Positions 12,607-24,200 are shown, counted from the stretch's first letter. The stretch: DNA of 64,000 nucleotides from Isoetes taiwanensis (GCA_021234155.1 JAJEKV010000053.1:8509424-8573423), one strand, 5' to 3'. The notes: generated by a model not told the origin, from the sequence alone. Made by a program: numbers and translations.

Positions 12607-15345
12607 CATGTCTCATTTTGAAGTTTGTGAGTCTTGACTGAATTGCACAGAAAAAAGTTACCTAGCGTATGAAAGGAACTTTGTACACAAGGTAGTCTAC
12701 AATGTAAATATCAGCGTCAAACAATATACATACGGAGTAAGATTTCTGGCAAATTTTTCTTGGTTTTGGAATAGTCCAGAAACAAAATAGAAACAGCATG
12801 CCTGCCTGAACATCTTTTCTCCTTCAGAACTATTGTTGTGCTTAGTGCTGGAATGCCTTTATGATACAGTTAATTTTGCTGTGCTTCCTGTACAGTTCTA
12901 TCCTTTGGTAATAGATTCACATAATTTTTTTTTATGCTTGTGTTTTATCCCTGTACGGTTTTATCCTTGATGGATTATTAGCTGCAGCAAGCTGAAGTAT
13001 GGTGATGTTGCATCGGTATGTCCACCCATGGCAGGCCTATGTGCAATTACATCTTTGGTATGAGCCGTTGATGCCCAACAATGCAAATGATAACTTACAG
13101 CTTCCAACTAATGGTTATAACACTCTTTGAGTGTAGAAAGAGTAATTCTCATTTAAATATACAAAAATTCCAATGCATATTCCTATTGAAGTTAAATAGG
13201 AGAAACACGACAACAATTTCCAACAATATCGGATTCAACAGAGGATTTTAACAGAATAAAGTTTATTCTATTTCTCATGCCTGCTGTTTCGTGCAGAACA
13301 AGCTGACTGGCTTTTGAAATTTTGCCGTCCGCTCGCAACCATTTGATTAACCTGACCCAATTTTGAATATCAAAAATGCAATCGGTGGATTTTTCATTTC
13401 ATTTTTCTTTTTGAAAGAACGTATGTGCGTACCTTGAGGCTGTACCCTGAGGCCAAAATCGGCCATATCTGAGTTTCTGTGGCATGTCGGCATCAAAAGA
13501 GATGCAGCCACGAAATCCTCTAAAAAGATTTTGCCCAAAATTTTGCTTTTTATCTACGAGCATTATTTGCCATAACGTTTGCAAATTATCTCTTGAGTAT
13601 GATTTTGGTAATGGTTGCGCGAGAAATAGGTGTTAGGGTTTTGAAAAAAATAGTTTAGGCTCTCTTTGTGATGGTTGTCTGTTGCAGAGTCGTGGCATGC
13701 ATTGTCCGAGCATGTCGGGCGGCTGATCCTCCCTCCCATGTGCCTGAAGCATAGGAGCTCATGGATGCAGCAGAGGAAGCCGGATGCAGAGGTCTATTTC
13801 TGAGGTGGGGCGAGGCAGGGCGAGGAAGGGCAAAGAAGGGTGAGAACGGCGAAGGAAGAGCTCTATTTCTGAGGTGGGGCGAGAACGGAGAAGGGCGGCC
13901 AGATGCAGACATGCTTTAACTATCTGTTGTTGTAAACAGCTCCTTTGTGAGGCTTTTTCTGAGGCTTCTATGTGAACTTGGTTTATGAATCCAGGCTTCG
14001 AAGTTTGCAGTTTGAAACCTCTAGAACCCAGGGCAGTTTGCAATGTCAAAGCTTTAGGTGGCTGGGAGGTTCGGAGTCAGAAGAAGACTCCAACTTCTGC
14101 TGAAAATGTAGTTTTGTTCAAGCTATGTCACGTTTTCATTGAATGGCACATCTTCACTCGCATTTCTTCCTATCTGTTCTTCACTCTCGTTTGTTGTTAT
14201 CTGTGCTTTGTGAATGCACAATGGTAGTTTATGCATTTCTTATGTGTATGGATTCAAGTATATCATGTATGCATATACGTATTTAGGCGTATGGGGTGCG
14301 CAAACTTATACGTGGGTCTGATGTGTAAATTTCACGACCCTTCATTTGGCATATTCATGGAATATGCTTGGATCCAATGATTCGAAAAAAACAAATATTT
14401 GACAACAAATGCTAAAGCTTTACAAAAATAGGTTAGGATTAGTACTAAATCCATCAGCAAAAAATGTGGTTCTGGCTTACCATGAAGGGTTCACTTTTCT
14501 ATTACCATGCCATGTCCAGAAATGAGTGTATCATTATTATCCCCATTGGTATTATCAAGAACACGTATATACTAAGATAATATTCTGTAATGCTGCATAG
14601 GTTGTTATTACCTTACATTTTTCCGGGGATGGTTCACCCAATGGCGAGGCAACCTTGATTCCCATAGGATTAGTGCTAAATCCACCAGCTTAAAATGTGG
14701 TTTTGACTTATCATGAGGGGTTCACTTTTTCGTGACCATGCCATGCCCAGAATGCAGTATACGTCAATGTTATCCTCAACAATGCATTTGTTTGTTTGTT
14801 TGTTTGTGTGCGCGCGGCGTGCGTGTGTGTGTGAGGGGAGGGGGAGGCTTTTTTTTTTTATAATCCTAGCAGTAATATGCTGTGTATCCTTCCCATAGAC
14901 CAATTGGTGAGAAAAATCAAATAATTCAAACAATTCAATTCAATTTCAAAGCAGCAACATGAAGCAACTAGAAAACTTATAACATGTGTAGCCATTTAAA
15001 CAGGCTTACACTATTAAATATCCAATGGTTCATTAATTCCAATCACTCAATAAACCGTTTATCAAGAAAATAAAGCAAAAGGCCTAATGAGCATACAACT
15101 CGATGGATAATATCAATTTCAATTGCAACATAGAAAAATGACGTTGTCCACTCTAAACTCTTCAACTCTGGAATTGCCTCATGTAGTATATACTGGTAGG
15201 ATATCCACAGCTGTTGTCTTGTCTTGGACGTCCTTCAAAAAAAAATGCTAAACCCAAAAACCAAAACAAGGTACTTGTTTTATGATGAGCAAAATTGTAG
15301 CATGGATTATATGGAAAAGATGAAGAGGTTGTAATATATTGTCCT
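12607..15345. other. Intergenic, no gene seen
   Basis: The 3' flank of the BYPASS1-like gene, then repetitive DNA. At 13793-13884 the phrase TCTATTTCTGAGGTGGGGCG occurs twice 69 bp apart in a GA-rich block. At 14787-14840 there is a (TTTG)n/(GT)n tract followed by poly-T. Two similar passages at 14420-14530 and 14660-14760 (TAGTACTAAATCCA... / TAGTGCTAAATCCA...) are a degenerate direct repeat. No supported coding region. Confidence 0.55.
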
Positions 15346-15379
15346 ATATAACAAGGTTTAAAATGAAACGCACTTATTT
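15346..15379 (+). repeat. T1 left terminal inverted repeat
   Basis: 34 bp beginning ATATAACAAGGTTTAAAATG and ending GCACTTATTT. Matches the reverse complement of 24695-24728 at 33 of 34 positions (G versus A at position 10). A short hairpin (CGCACTT/AAGTGCG) overlaps its inner edge. Confidence 0.92.
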
Positions 15380-15699
15380 AAGAAGTGCGTTTGAAAGATT
15401 CCTTTATAAAAATTGAAAACTTGAAAAAAACAGACAAAATAGGGAGCAAAATAGACATTCGGAATACCTCCAAAAAAGCAACATTTTTGAAGCCTTTTCA
15501 TTTTTAAAAGAGGGCAAAAAAAAAAAAAAAAGCTTGTTTTGAGGAGAGAGACATTAATTTTGATAACTCAGTGAGTATTTATTGTTGAAAATAGAAGGAA
15601 ATATAGTTTGTCTTTTTGCAAGCTTAATATAAGTACTAAGAAAATCAAACATAGGAAAGACAAAGAGTGTGAAATCATGGAGCAAGAAAGAGTTGTTCT

Positions 15700-16293
15700 G
15701 ATGCTATGGCAGATAGTGCACCGGTCCCTGAGGGTGAACACGTGGGTGCACAGGATCAATCCGCGGATCAGCGACCGGTGTCCAATGTGTGGTGCCTGTG
15801 TGGAGACCCTGGAGCATTGTATGTTTCTCTGCTCGGACATCCAGCCAGCATGGCAGTGGGTCCAGCGCCGCTTTCACACATCGCTTCAGAGTCAACAGGT
15901 TCTCTTGGGGGTGTATCCTCGGGGGTGGTCCCAGCCTCAGAGTCTGGCCTTCCATTTGTGTAAAGCGTGGTTACTGTGGCTCATTTGGAAGCGTTGGCAC
16001 ATGAAGGTGTTCAGGAATGAGGAGGTACAGCCTCGGGTTCTGATCCCGCAGTTAAGGTACAAATTATATCTCTCTTACCTGGCATCTCCTCGGAAGGAGC
16101 AGTTTAAGGCAGCTATCTGGGAAAGGACCCTTCTCATTGTAGACAGCATTGGCAGATTTATCCCGTGAGTCGTAGGTAGGTATATGTGTTATGTGGGTGC
16201 TCGCCCATGTGTGGGCAGGGGTACCCTAGTACCGCTCTTCTTGTACTTACGCTATATTAATATTATTTAGTTTCATCCTTCAAAAAAAAAAAA
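15700..16293 (+). mobile_element. 5'-truncated LINE with poly(A) and 13-bp target duplication
   Basis: Insertion into T1 flanked by the direct repeat AAAGAGTTGTTCT at 15687-15699 and 16294-16306. The insert encodes the C-terminal zf-RVT domain of a plant LINE ORF2: WQIVHRSLRVNTWV, then RCPMCGACVETLEHCMFLC (Cys/His cluster) and AWLLWLIWKRWHMKVFRNEE, with a stop at 16168. A 3' UTR ends in about 15 A residues. Textbook target-primed insertion. The frame is unbroken, so it is young and post-dates T1 arrival. The open frame extends left to 15608 only by chance read-in through T1 sequence. Confidence 0.93.
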
Positions 16294-16415
16294 AAAGAGT
16301 TGTTCTAATTAAGCATTGTTGAAGAGATAAAGCTTTCAATTTAAAAATCTTCATCAAAATATATTATAATTCTTAGCACAGAGTTTACAATGGAAGTAGT
16401 TTATAATTCTGTCTG

Positions 16416-16427
16416 TATAAATTTATA
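16416..16427. repeat. T1 palindrome copy over the methyltransferase stop codon
   Basis: Exact TATAAATTTATA. The TAA at 16425-16423 on the minus strand, which ends the methyltransferase frame after a Pro run, is part of this palindrome. Confidence 0.95.
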
Positions 16428-17184
16428 CGGGAGGTGGGGGAGGTGGCTCTTCCCAGTCCACCGGACTCTCGTACCCCTTAGGATCTGTCTCTTGCGAGGC
16501 CACAACAGCAGAGACGCCTCCTTCTGATTCCAATCCTACCGGCACAGGCGGTTTCTCGGGCACAGGCTGCACAGGCTCCAAGTCGACAAACTCCACCTCC
16601 TCATCTTTTCTCCCCGTAAGTGGAGGCTGGATTTCTGTATAAGTGCCTTTAACATCGCCAGCACCGTTCTTTGCTCCCAGTTCCTCGTTTTCATCAGGAA
16701 AGGATTCACAAGAGCTTATCCTAGTCCTGATGAAACTTATTTTATCCGGGTCCATGTCGACGGAGACAACATTGCGCCCCTGCTTAAGGGTGCAAACTGC
16801 TGTGGTGCCTGAGCCAGAAAATGCATCCAAGATCCAGTCTCCCGGGCGAGAAAACCACTGTATTAAATTATTAATTAGCCTCTGTGGCTTCTGATAATGG
16901 GATACCACAGCGCCTTGTCGCTGTGGATCTCTTAATTTTTGTAGAACAGCCGGAAACTGAAAAGCGTTGCAGGGAGGAGTCTTCTCATTCTGCGTATTGA
17001 AATGAACCATGTTTTTTTTGGCATCCACGCTGTAAAAACCTATATGCAAATGCTCAAAACAGCTTACTAAGCGCGGACCACCACCATGTTCCTTGACATT
17101 TGTTTTTAGCCTGCCAAACAATACAACAATTAAAAACTAGTAGAAAGAAAACAATGAAAATAAGTTAGTTCAGTGGTGTGGCGG

Positions 17185-17341
17185 TATAAATTTATACCAC
17201 GGTTGCCTTGCTGTATAAACTTATACCACGGTGCCGTGCCGTATGAATTTATACGAAGGTTGCCTTGCTGTATAAATTTATACCACGTTTGATCCAGCCG
17301 TATGAATTTAAACCTTGAGGCAACTGTGGTATAAATTTATA
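17185..17341. repeat. T1 palindrome cluster I (intron)
   Basis: Three exact TATAAATTTATA copies (17185, 17271, 17330) and three one- or two-base variants (17214, 17242, 17301), all inside the intron between methyltransferase exons 4 and 5 (17386-17111). Flanks alternate between CCACGGTTGCC and CCTTGCTG. Confidence 0.95.
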
Positions 17342-18407
17342 CCGTGGTGTTACAGTAAATAGAAAAGCAATAAATTTAAAGCTTACCATACGCAGTTTTC
17401 GAAGCCCGCGTTACAGACAGCTCCCAATGGTTTAAGCACCGACATCATCTGCAGGTCGGAATGAAAAATGATGACCCTCCAGTTTGCAGATGTCGTGACT
17501 TTTAGGTCGTCCAAAAAAGCACGGACTTGCACGTGCGTGAAAGCCTCCTCGTCAAAAGCGTTATCCTTAATTTTAAAGCCGTATGGAATATCTGCAATGC
17601 ACAATGTAAAATTTTGCTTGTCCAAAAGAGTTCCCAGCCTCGTGCAATCTCCCTGAACAACCCTGTACAAGCAGTCCTGACCAAATGTTGTAAATCTCTC
17701 ATAGCTAGTGTCAAAACTGCTAGTGCCGACTTCTTTTCCCTGCTCAATTGCCTTCAGTCTTTGCCTCTCCTCCTTGGCCCTACGAACCAGGTTTAAAAAT
17801 CCTGTTGGTAGCCCTTAACCTGTGAGACAAAGGCACGAAAACAAAAAATATTTTCTGCAAAATATACCCAGCCACTGAAGTTAACAGCATGCTCTCTGAT
17901 AATACTATCTGTAGTACAAGTTGGATATAAAAGCTTGCACTCCTCCCAGTCCTCTAGGTTTAGTTGCTTCATTAACTCGGCCTGGCAGGTGACAATGTCT
18001 TTCTGACTGCAGAGGGAAAAATGTTGTAAGACAAAATGAGGGAAAAAAGAACACGGCATAGCAAACGAGGCTTATGTCTTAGCTTCCTTGGCCATTTCGT
18101 CTAGAGTGAATTCCTTGGCCACAACTTTTTCTAAGAGTCGCACAAAAATTTCTTTGCTTTTTAAACCCTGTAGCTGCGTCCAGGGTACAATGCTCATGTT
18201 TTTTTGTTTTGCTTTACTACCTTTTTTTGGTTTTATTCCTGCAGAGCTAGCTTGTTCTTTTAGCTCACCATCTTCGAACATACAAAATATTCTTTCTTGA
18301 AGATCCCACACCTGTTAATGGTCGAACTCAAGTAGTTTAGTGTTGAATGGCGTACAAGTGTTTGTTGTGCAGTCTATTGTCTAAATGCACACGGTGGAAA
18401 GGCACGG

Positions 18408-18625
18408 TATAAATTTATACCGTGCCGAGGTAACGGTATAAATTTATACTGTGCCTGGTCACGGTATACGGTATAAATTTATACCCGTTACCTCGGCACG
18501 GTATAAATTTATACCGTGACCTGGCACGGTATAAATTTATACAGTGCCTAGTCACGGTATAAATTTATACCGCGGCCAGGCATGGTATAAATTTATATCG
18601 TGCCTGGTCATGGTATAAATTTATA
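18408..18625. repeat. T1 palindrome cluster II: eight copies, about 28-bp period
   Basis: Exact TATAAATTTATA starting at 18408, 18437, 18472, 18502, 18530, 18558, 18586 and 18614. Intervals are 29, 35, 30, 28, 28, 28 and 28 bp. Spacers are themselves partly inverted (GTGCCTGGTCAC / GTGACCTGGCAC). The array fills most of the intron between exons 2 and 3. Confidence 0.97.
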
Positions 18626-19728
18626 TCGTGACCAGGCTTCCATGGTTGATACAAATTTACAAAGTTCGAGGTTAATACACAAATTAGGCTATGTTAAGCA
18701 TACTAACGAAGACTAAATTAAAGCTTTTACTTACTTGACCATCTCTGAAAGCAAGCTGGAAGTAATTGTCGTACTGCTTCACAGCCATTATGGGCTTCTT
18801 ATCTGAATCATAGCTGAGGCAGCACTCTGTTACACAGGCTTCGCAAAGTTCTTGGAGCTTGTTTTTTTTTTGTTTTTTGAAGTCTTCTCCATGCACTTTT
18901 CTGAACTCTACATATTCTCGGTGCATGAAATGAATTTTGTCGATGAGGCTCATTTTTAATCTGAAGTCATTGTCGAGATTATGGCTCACAGCAATGACCT
19001 TTGCTTCTTTGTCTGTAACCCCCACGTAGATGTGTGCTTCGACACTCTTCCAGACTTCATTCCGACTGTCTTCTTTTGATAATTCTTTTCTTGCTTTGTA
19101 GATGTGTGTGCCTCCAAGTACATAGTAGGTGTAATCTTCGAAATCTGCCTTCTTATAATCTTTTAATTGGTTGCACTGACTTCTGTCTACCATCACAACT
19201 AGTGGCGACACATGTGCATGTGGATTCCTTCTCATTCTTTGCTTGAGAATAGCCACATGTGCCGCGTACAGCTTCCTAACCTGAAGCACTCTGACCCCAT
19301 CTTCATTTTTTGGTGGCCTCTTAATCGTGCTCAGTGTCAATGAAATGGTTTGCTTGAGGAGTTTGGTCTCATTAACCCTCTTCAAAATAGCACTTGACTT
19401 ATCAGACGACCGCACAACAATGTCTGCCCCAGGAGCCTTTTGGAGAGCTTCTGCTGACTCCTCTATGGTCAAGGCCTTTGTGGTTCGTGACCTTTTTTTG
19501 GTGGGAGGTTGTGTCTCTGTTACCAATGCATGTTTCTTGCTCCTCCCTCTTGTCACCACCGGTTCCTCCTCTTCCTCTTCTTGTTCCGAAACCTCGTCCT
19601 TTTCGACATCTTCTTGAGGAAGTGGGTACCACAAAGACCCTTGACCATTTCCTTTTCTTCACAAAGTATTACTGAGGACAAAATGTCCACTATGTCCTGT
19701 AATGCAGGGTAAATTAGAAAGATGACGG

Positions 19729-19740
19729 TATAAATTTATA
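19729..19740. repeat. T1 single palindrome copy in intron
   Basis: One exact TATAAATTTATA in the intron 19765-19697 between the first two visible exons. Confidence 0.95.
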
Positions 19741-20368
19741 CGTGAAGCCACTAAGACATACTTACATAGCCATTCTTGTAATCTTCCGCCATGTAATCAT
19801 GGACGTCTTTAGGTCTGCACATGCTTATGCGGAGCATTCTACTGTTTAGAATATAGAAGACTTCACCGTTGTCATTATTGCACTTCATAAAAATCTCATC
19901 TTCATTTTCTGTTGCAGGAAGGGTTATCATTTCCCCGGCGGGGTAGTAATCATCTTTGGTAAACTTCCCCCTCCCTGACTAGTTACACAAATAAAGGTAC
20001 GCCTCTGTGGGTTTGCGCTCTCTTGCATCCCTGTGTACGTACCACGTCTGGTCTGTCAGTTCATATGTTTGTGGCTCTGGTGGATTCGCCTTTGATGATT
20101 GGCCTCTCTGTGTGAACTTGATCTTTGTGCTGAAAAGGAGCAAAAAAACCAATTTTTACACCAAAAATACAGTTTTTCGCCACTATTTTGGACACTTTAA
20201 CTGTAAGAAAACTGGCTTAAAGGACCTAAAATGCACGCTATTTCAACCCTTTATTTGTGTCTTTTGACCTTTAAAACACAACATTAATACTAAATTTGTA
20301 AGGTTCAGGACATTTTTTTTAGACACTCGACACATTACGAGAATAGAAACCTTAAATGTTGTCTTCTG

Positions 20369-20740
20369 TATAAATTTATACCGAAATTGTTCTGGAACGG
20401 TATAAATTTATACGCCTCGAGCACGAGAGGTATAAATTTATACCGTTGCAGAACACTCGCGGTATAAATTTAAACGCGGTATCGAAGCGGTATAAATTTA
20501 TACCGTTCTGCGAGAACACGCGGTATAAATTTATAAATACTCGGCGAAGCGGTATAAATTTATACCGTTCTAGAACACATTCGGTATGTGTTCTAGAACG
20601 GTATAAATTTATACCGATCTTTCGGAGGCGTATAAATTTATACCGCGAAAGTGTTTCGCGAACGGTATAAATTTATACCTCTGCGTGCTTGAGGCTTATA
20701 AATTTATACCGATTCCGAACAATTTTGGTATAAATTTATC
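20369..20740. repeat. T1 palindrome cluster III: 12 copies, about 31-bp period
   Basis: Ten exact copies (20369, 20401, 20431, 20491, 20524, 20553, 20602, 20631, 20666, 20697) and two variants (20463, 20729). Successive intervals are mostly 28-35 bp, about three helical turns. The spacers contain further small inverted repeats such as GTTCTAGAAC near 20575-20600. The cluster lies between the divergent genes, upstream of the methyltransferase gene. Confidence 0.97.
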
Positions 20741-21208
20741 TGAGAAGGACCTTAGACTCAGCAGTTAAAAGAGGCGAAACTAGAATAGTACCGGAATAGA
20801 GACTTATTGGCCATGACCGTATGGATTCGCTTTTATACGTTAGGAGAAGCAAATTGGGGGGGAGAGGGGGTATATAAAGCGCAGTATGGCCTTCGACTCC
20901 GAAAGCGGCGATATATAGAAAATAGGGTGACCGGCGCCGGGCTTAAGTACCTCTGTTAAGTGCCGTTTCGTATAGCGTTTCTCCATAAAGTTTCCAATAC
21001 AAGTGTCTGTGAGTTTTCATATAAATTTATACCGTTTCTGTTCTATGTTGCCCTCCTCTGTATAAATTTATACCATCTCTGTATAAATTTATACAGTCTG
21101 CCGCTTCAAGTTTCCCTTCTCTGTATAAATTTATACCATCTCTGTATAAATTTATACCGCCTTACGTAGGTATACATTTATACGATTGTGACGCTTAACT
21201 TTTGAGTA
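20741..21208. promoter_or_regulatory. Shared divergent promoter region of T1
   Basis: Region between palindrome clusters and the transposase start. A TATA box reading TATATAAAG at 20871-20879 lies about 330 bp before the transposase ATG, and ATATATAG near 20911 could serve the minus strand. It is flanked on both sides by palindromes, each of which reads TATAAAT on both strands. Confidence 0.5.
21020..21182. repeat. T1 palindrome cluster IV: 21-bp paired copies
   Basis: Exact copies at 21020, 21061, 21082, 21124 and 21145, with a variant at 21171. The pairs 21061/21082 and 21124/21145 are each 21 bp apart (two helical turns) and share the spacer CCATCTCTG. It sits in the transposase 5' UTR, 27-190 bp before the ATG. 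Confidence 0.97.
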
Positions 21209-24200
21209 TGGCTCGAGAGAAAATAGCGCAGAGCCTCCAACTCCTCGTTCATGAGGGCTTCCTCCCTGCAATGACTTTCACACCTCCTCCTCGACACCGT
21301 GAAGTAGCCACGAAAAATTACGCCTCCGATATTCAAACCCCGGCTACGTTGAGTTTACTCGGCCACGACCACCTCGGCTTACACCACCAGTTCAATTTAC
21401 TCCACCACACCCTGCTCCTGAACGTCGTTTGCCCCCACCAATGCGTTTTACTCCACCACAAGCTACAGAGCTCAGACTACCTCCTACAGTTCATTTTAGT
21501 ACGTCTCCCATAGTCCACCGTAGGCTGCCTCCCCAGAGGTAAATCACGCCAACTCCATCCATTTCGCTAATTGGTACTACAACAAGTGGGAGCGGTCGCC
21601 CCGCAACTCCCCGTGTTCTCACGACACTTCAGGAGCTGGTCAATTACGTCACCAACCTCGATTACTTTTTCCCAGAGAGAGGGAAAGCACCTCCCCCCCA
21701 GGACTTGCCCACACCAAACCTCTCAGCATCTACTAGTACGCCTCATGTTGATCTCTCAGACGAAGAAACACCTCATGTTGATCTCCCAGACGAGGACCTA
21801 CCAAAGCCACAAGACTCTATGTTCGAATTCAAAGCTCCGGCAAGTAAGAATCTTAAGCGAAACTTACGCAAGAAAGCATGTACAACCCAAAGAAGAAAGA
21901 AACTCATGGACGAGGCTCACTTGAGGGCAACACATACAAAGCACTGTTGTTCTCAACGTTGTTTGCTTAAGATTGGACTAAGGGAATTGAGGTTGATTCG
22001 TGATAGTCACAGTTCAATGACTCTGCTAGACCAAAGGGGCTACTTAGCCTTCAATATTAGGCCAGATTATGGTGAGAAGTTTACTTACACAGCTGGTGGC
22101 CACACCGTCTGTCAAACAGCCTTTAAATTGATTCATGCTTTAGGCAGCAGACGACTTGACCGTCTGAAGAAAAGGCTTGACAAGAATCCAGGCATTAATG
22201 ACTACTGCCATTCATGAGGTATATCCAGAATTCATGCCCTTCAATGTGTTTCCTGGATGGAAGGTTCCTTTAAGGAGTCTTGCGAGAAACTCCCTAACAA
22301 TCCTATGTACCACTTGAGTGACAACTTCACGAAACGTGAAGTCTACGATAATTATAAGGACATGTGTGTTGAGGCTGGAGAACGCCATGTCTGCTACTCT
22401 TACTTCACTGTGCTCTGGAAAAAAGAGTTTTCTCGCGTGTCCATTCCTAGAAAGCACCGGATGTCTGTTTGTGCTACATGCTCTGAATTAAAAGCTCAGA
22501 GACAAAATGCAAGGACACTTCACACTAAAAGTAAGCTTCCAAAACGTGTTCTTGCCTAGTTCTACTTAAAAGTAGGTTCTTTCCTAAACATATTTCCATT
22601 TCAGATGAATTGAAAGAGAAACTGAACAAGCACAGAGAACAACAATCTTTGGAAAGGAAAAAATTGACAAAACATAGGAAGAAAGCACTAGAACAACCAC
22701 TCAACTACACATCGGTTGTTATTGATGGAATGGACCAGAAGAAGACCACCCTACCACATTTTGTCAATGTGCCTAAGGATGCTGCTGAAGAAGATTTCAT
22801 ACACCTGCATGTTGTTGGTGCTATGGTATTTAATGGAAAACTATCTTGCAAGGCATTTTTGAACTATCCAAACATTCATGCTGATCCAAATCTCACTATC
22901 ACAATATTGAATAAGCTTCTTTCCAATCTAGAACATATACCACCGGTTCTATATCTTCAGCTAGACAACACGACAAGAGAAAATAAGAATCATGCGTTGT
23001 TTGCTTACTGTGCTATGCTAGTTGAGAAACAAATCTTCAAGAAGGTGAAGATTGGTTTCCTGCCTTGTTGGTCATACACACGATCAAATTGATCAGATGT
23101 TCAGTAGGTTCTCTAAACGTCTTGCTCGAAAAAAAGCTCTCAGCCTCCAGCAATGATTGAGGTTATCCAAGATTCCTACAATCCTCGTCCAGACATCGAG
23201 TTATTAGAAGAAACTTATGATTTCAAAGAATGGATTTTTCGGAGAGATCAACTGGGTCACTGTGCTATTGAGCCCTTGAGAAACATTACATTTCAGCATC
23301 AGATCAAAATTTCACTTGTAGATGGCAAGGCCATCTTACAAGGAAAGAAATATGCCACATCCTTGCAGTGGCAGCCAGCAGCAGGTATTCACTTCATTCG
23401 CACCATCCCCAATACTAGTTCTATGCTCTCTGCAGAGCAAATGCCTCTAAAAAGCTTGAAAGAAATCACAAAGAGTAAAAAGGAGGGAAGAGCATTTGAC
23501 TCAGACAAATCATTGGATTATATTGAGACAAGTATTGGTCGTGCTCTAACCACTTTGGGGAGGCAGATGCTTTATGGTGGCCTCGTTTTTTTTCGCGAAG
23601 CGTGACATGTTGCAAGCTTCATTACAAGGTCGAAGACCAGTTAGATTCAACTGGCCATCTAGGCAAACTCTCCCTGTGCAAGTTGAGAATCAAGAGGAAC
23701 ATGTAGAGATAATGGCTAGCTCAGATGAAGATGACAGAGTCATGTACACTGGCCCCAGACGCACGGCACAACAAGTTGCTTTCGAGTCTCGGTTCGATCT
23801 CGAGAGATTGAGAAAGGAATGCTCATAACCGTCGTCGGTGATAATGATGAATCACGGGAAGCCATTCGGCTAGCTAAAGTCTTGGAGGTAACAAGAGAGG
23901 ATGGAATTCCCACTCAATTAAAAGTGCACTGGATGAGAACAAATGCTGCCAATGCTTTCAGTGGGAGTTATACTTTGGAGATGGTAAAAACAGGAGTGGG
24001 AAAGAGAGCAAAGTCCAAAGCAAACACTGTTGTCATAGATCTAGCTGAAGTAAAGGTTCTTGCATATGACTTTGTTCTGACTGCTGCTAATAAGTTACGT
24101 ATGGTCACTCAAACTTTAATAAGGTCGGCATGTGGATTAGACAAACAACCTAGAAAGGTGGCCAAAAAAGATGATGATGAAGACTCACTTGTAGACAGTG

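Larger units (their letters stand above)
16423..20129 (-). pseudogene. ParB-like domain + beta-class N4/N6 DNA methyltransferase, multi-exon
   Basis: Eukaryotic-style spliced gene for a prokaryote-type DNA methyltransferase. Exons I can place (minus): 20129-19766, 19696-18735, 18311-18076, 18006-17387 and 17110-16423; earlier exons not found. Exon 2 holds a ParB/Srx-like fold (VRVLQVRKLYAAHVAILKQR, then GGTHIYKARKEL matching the GxHRxxAxxxL signature). Exon 4 has motif IV ADIPYGF after YRVVQGDCTRL. Exon 5 has GDWILDAFSGSGTTAV and VVSVDMDP (motifs I and II). The IV-before-I order is the beta class (PF01555-like). The DIPY motif is closer to N6-adenine DPPY than to N4-cytosine SPPY. Damage: in-frame TAG at 19979-19981, a 1-nt loss in a T run at 17795-17799, a GT-to-AT change at the donor at 18075, and an uncertain exon 1-2 frame. 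The stop codon lies inside a palindrome copy. Without these lesions the parts join into roughly 950 aa. Confidence 0.8.

Noticed and set aside
15608..15699. N-terminal extension of the zf-RVT open frame as a real protein start
   Set aside because: It precedes the LINE target duplication; it is T1 sequence that happens to be open.
16643..16894. Plus-strand frames over the methyltransferase gene, and similar ones at 19327-19712
   Set aside because: Antisense shadows of the methyltransferase exons.
18408..18625. Regularly spaced repeats resembling a CRISPR array
   Set aside because: The repeat is a 12-16 bp palindrome with similar, not unique, spacers, inside an intron of a plant transposon gene. 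No cas genes.
20463..20670. Plus-strand frame rich in YKFIP repeats
   Set aside because: Produced by reading the palindrome array; no independent coding evidence.
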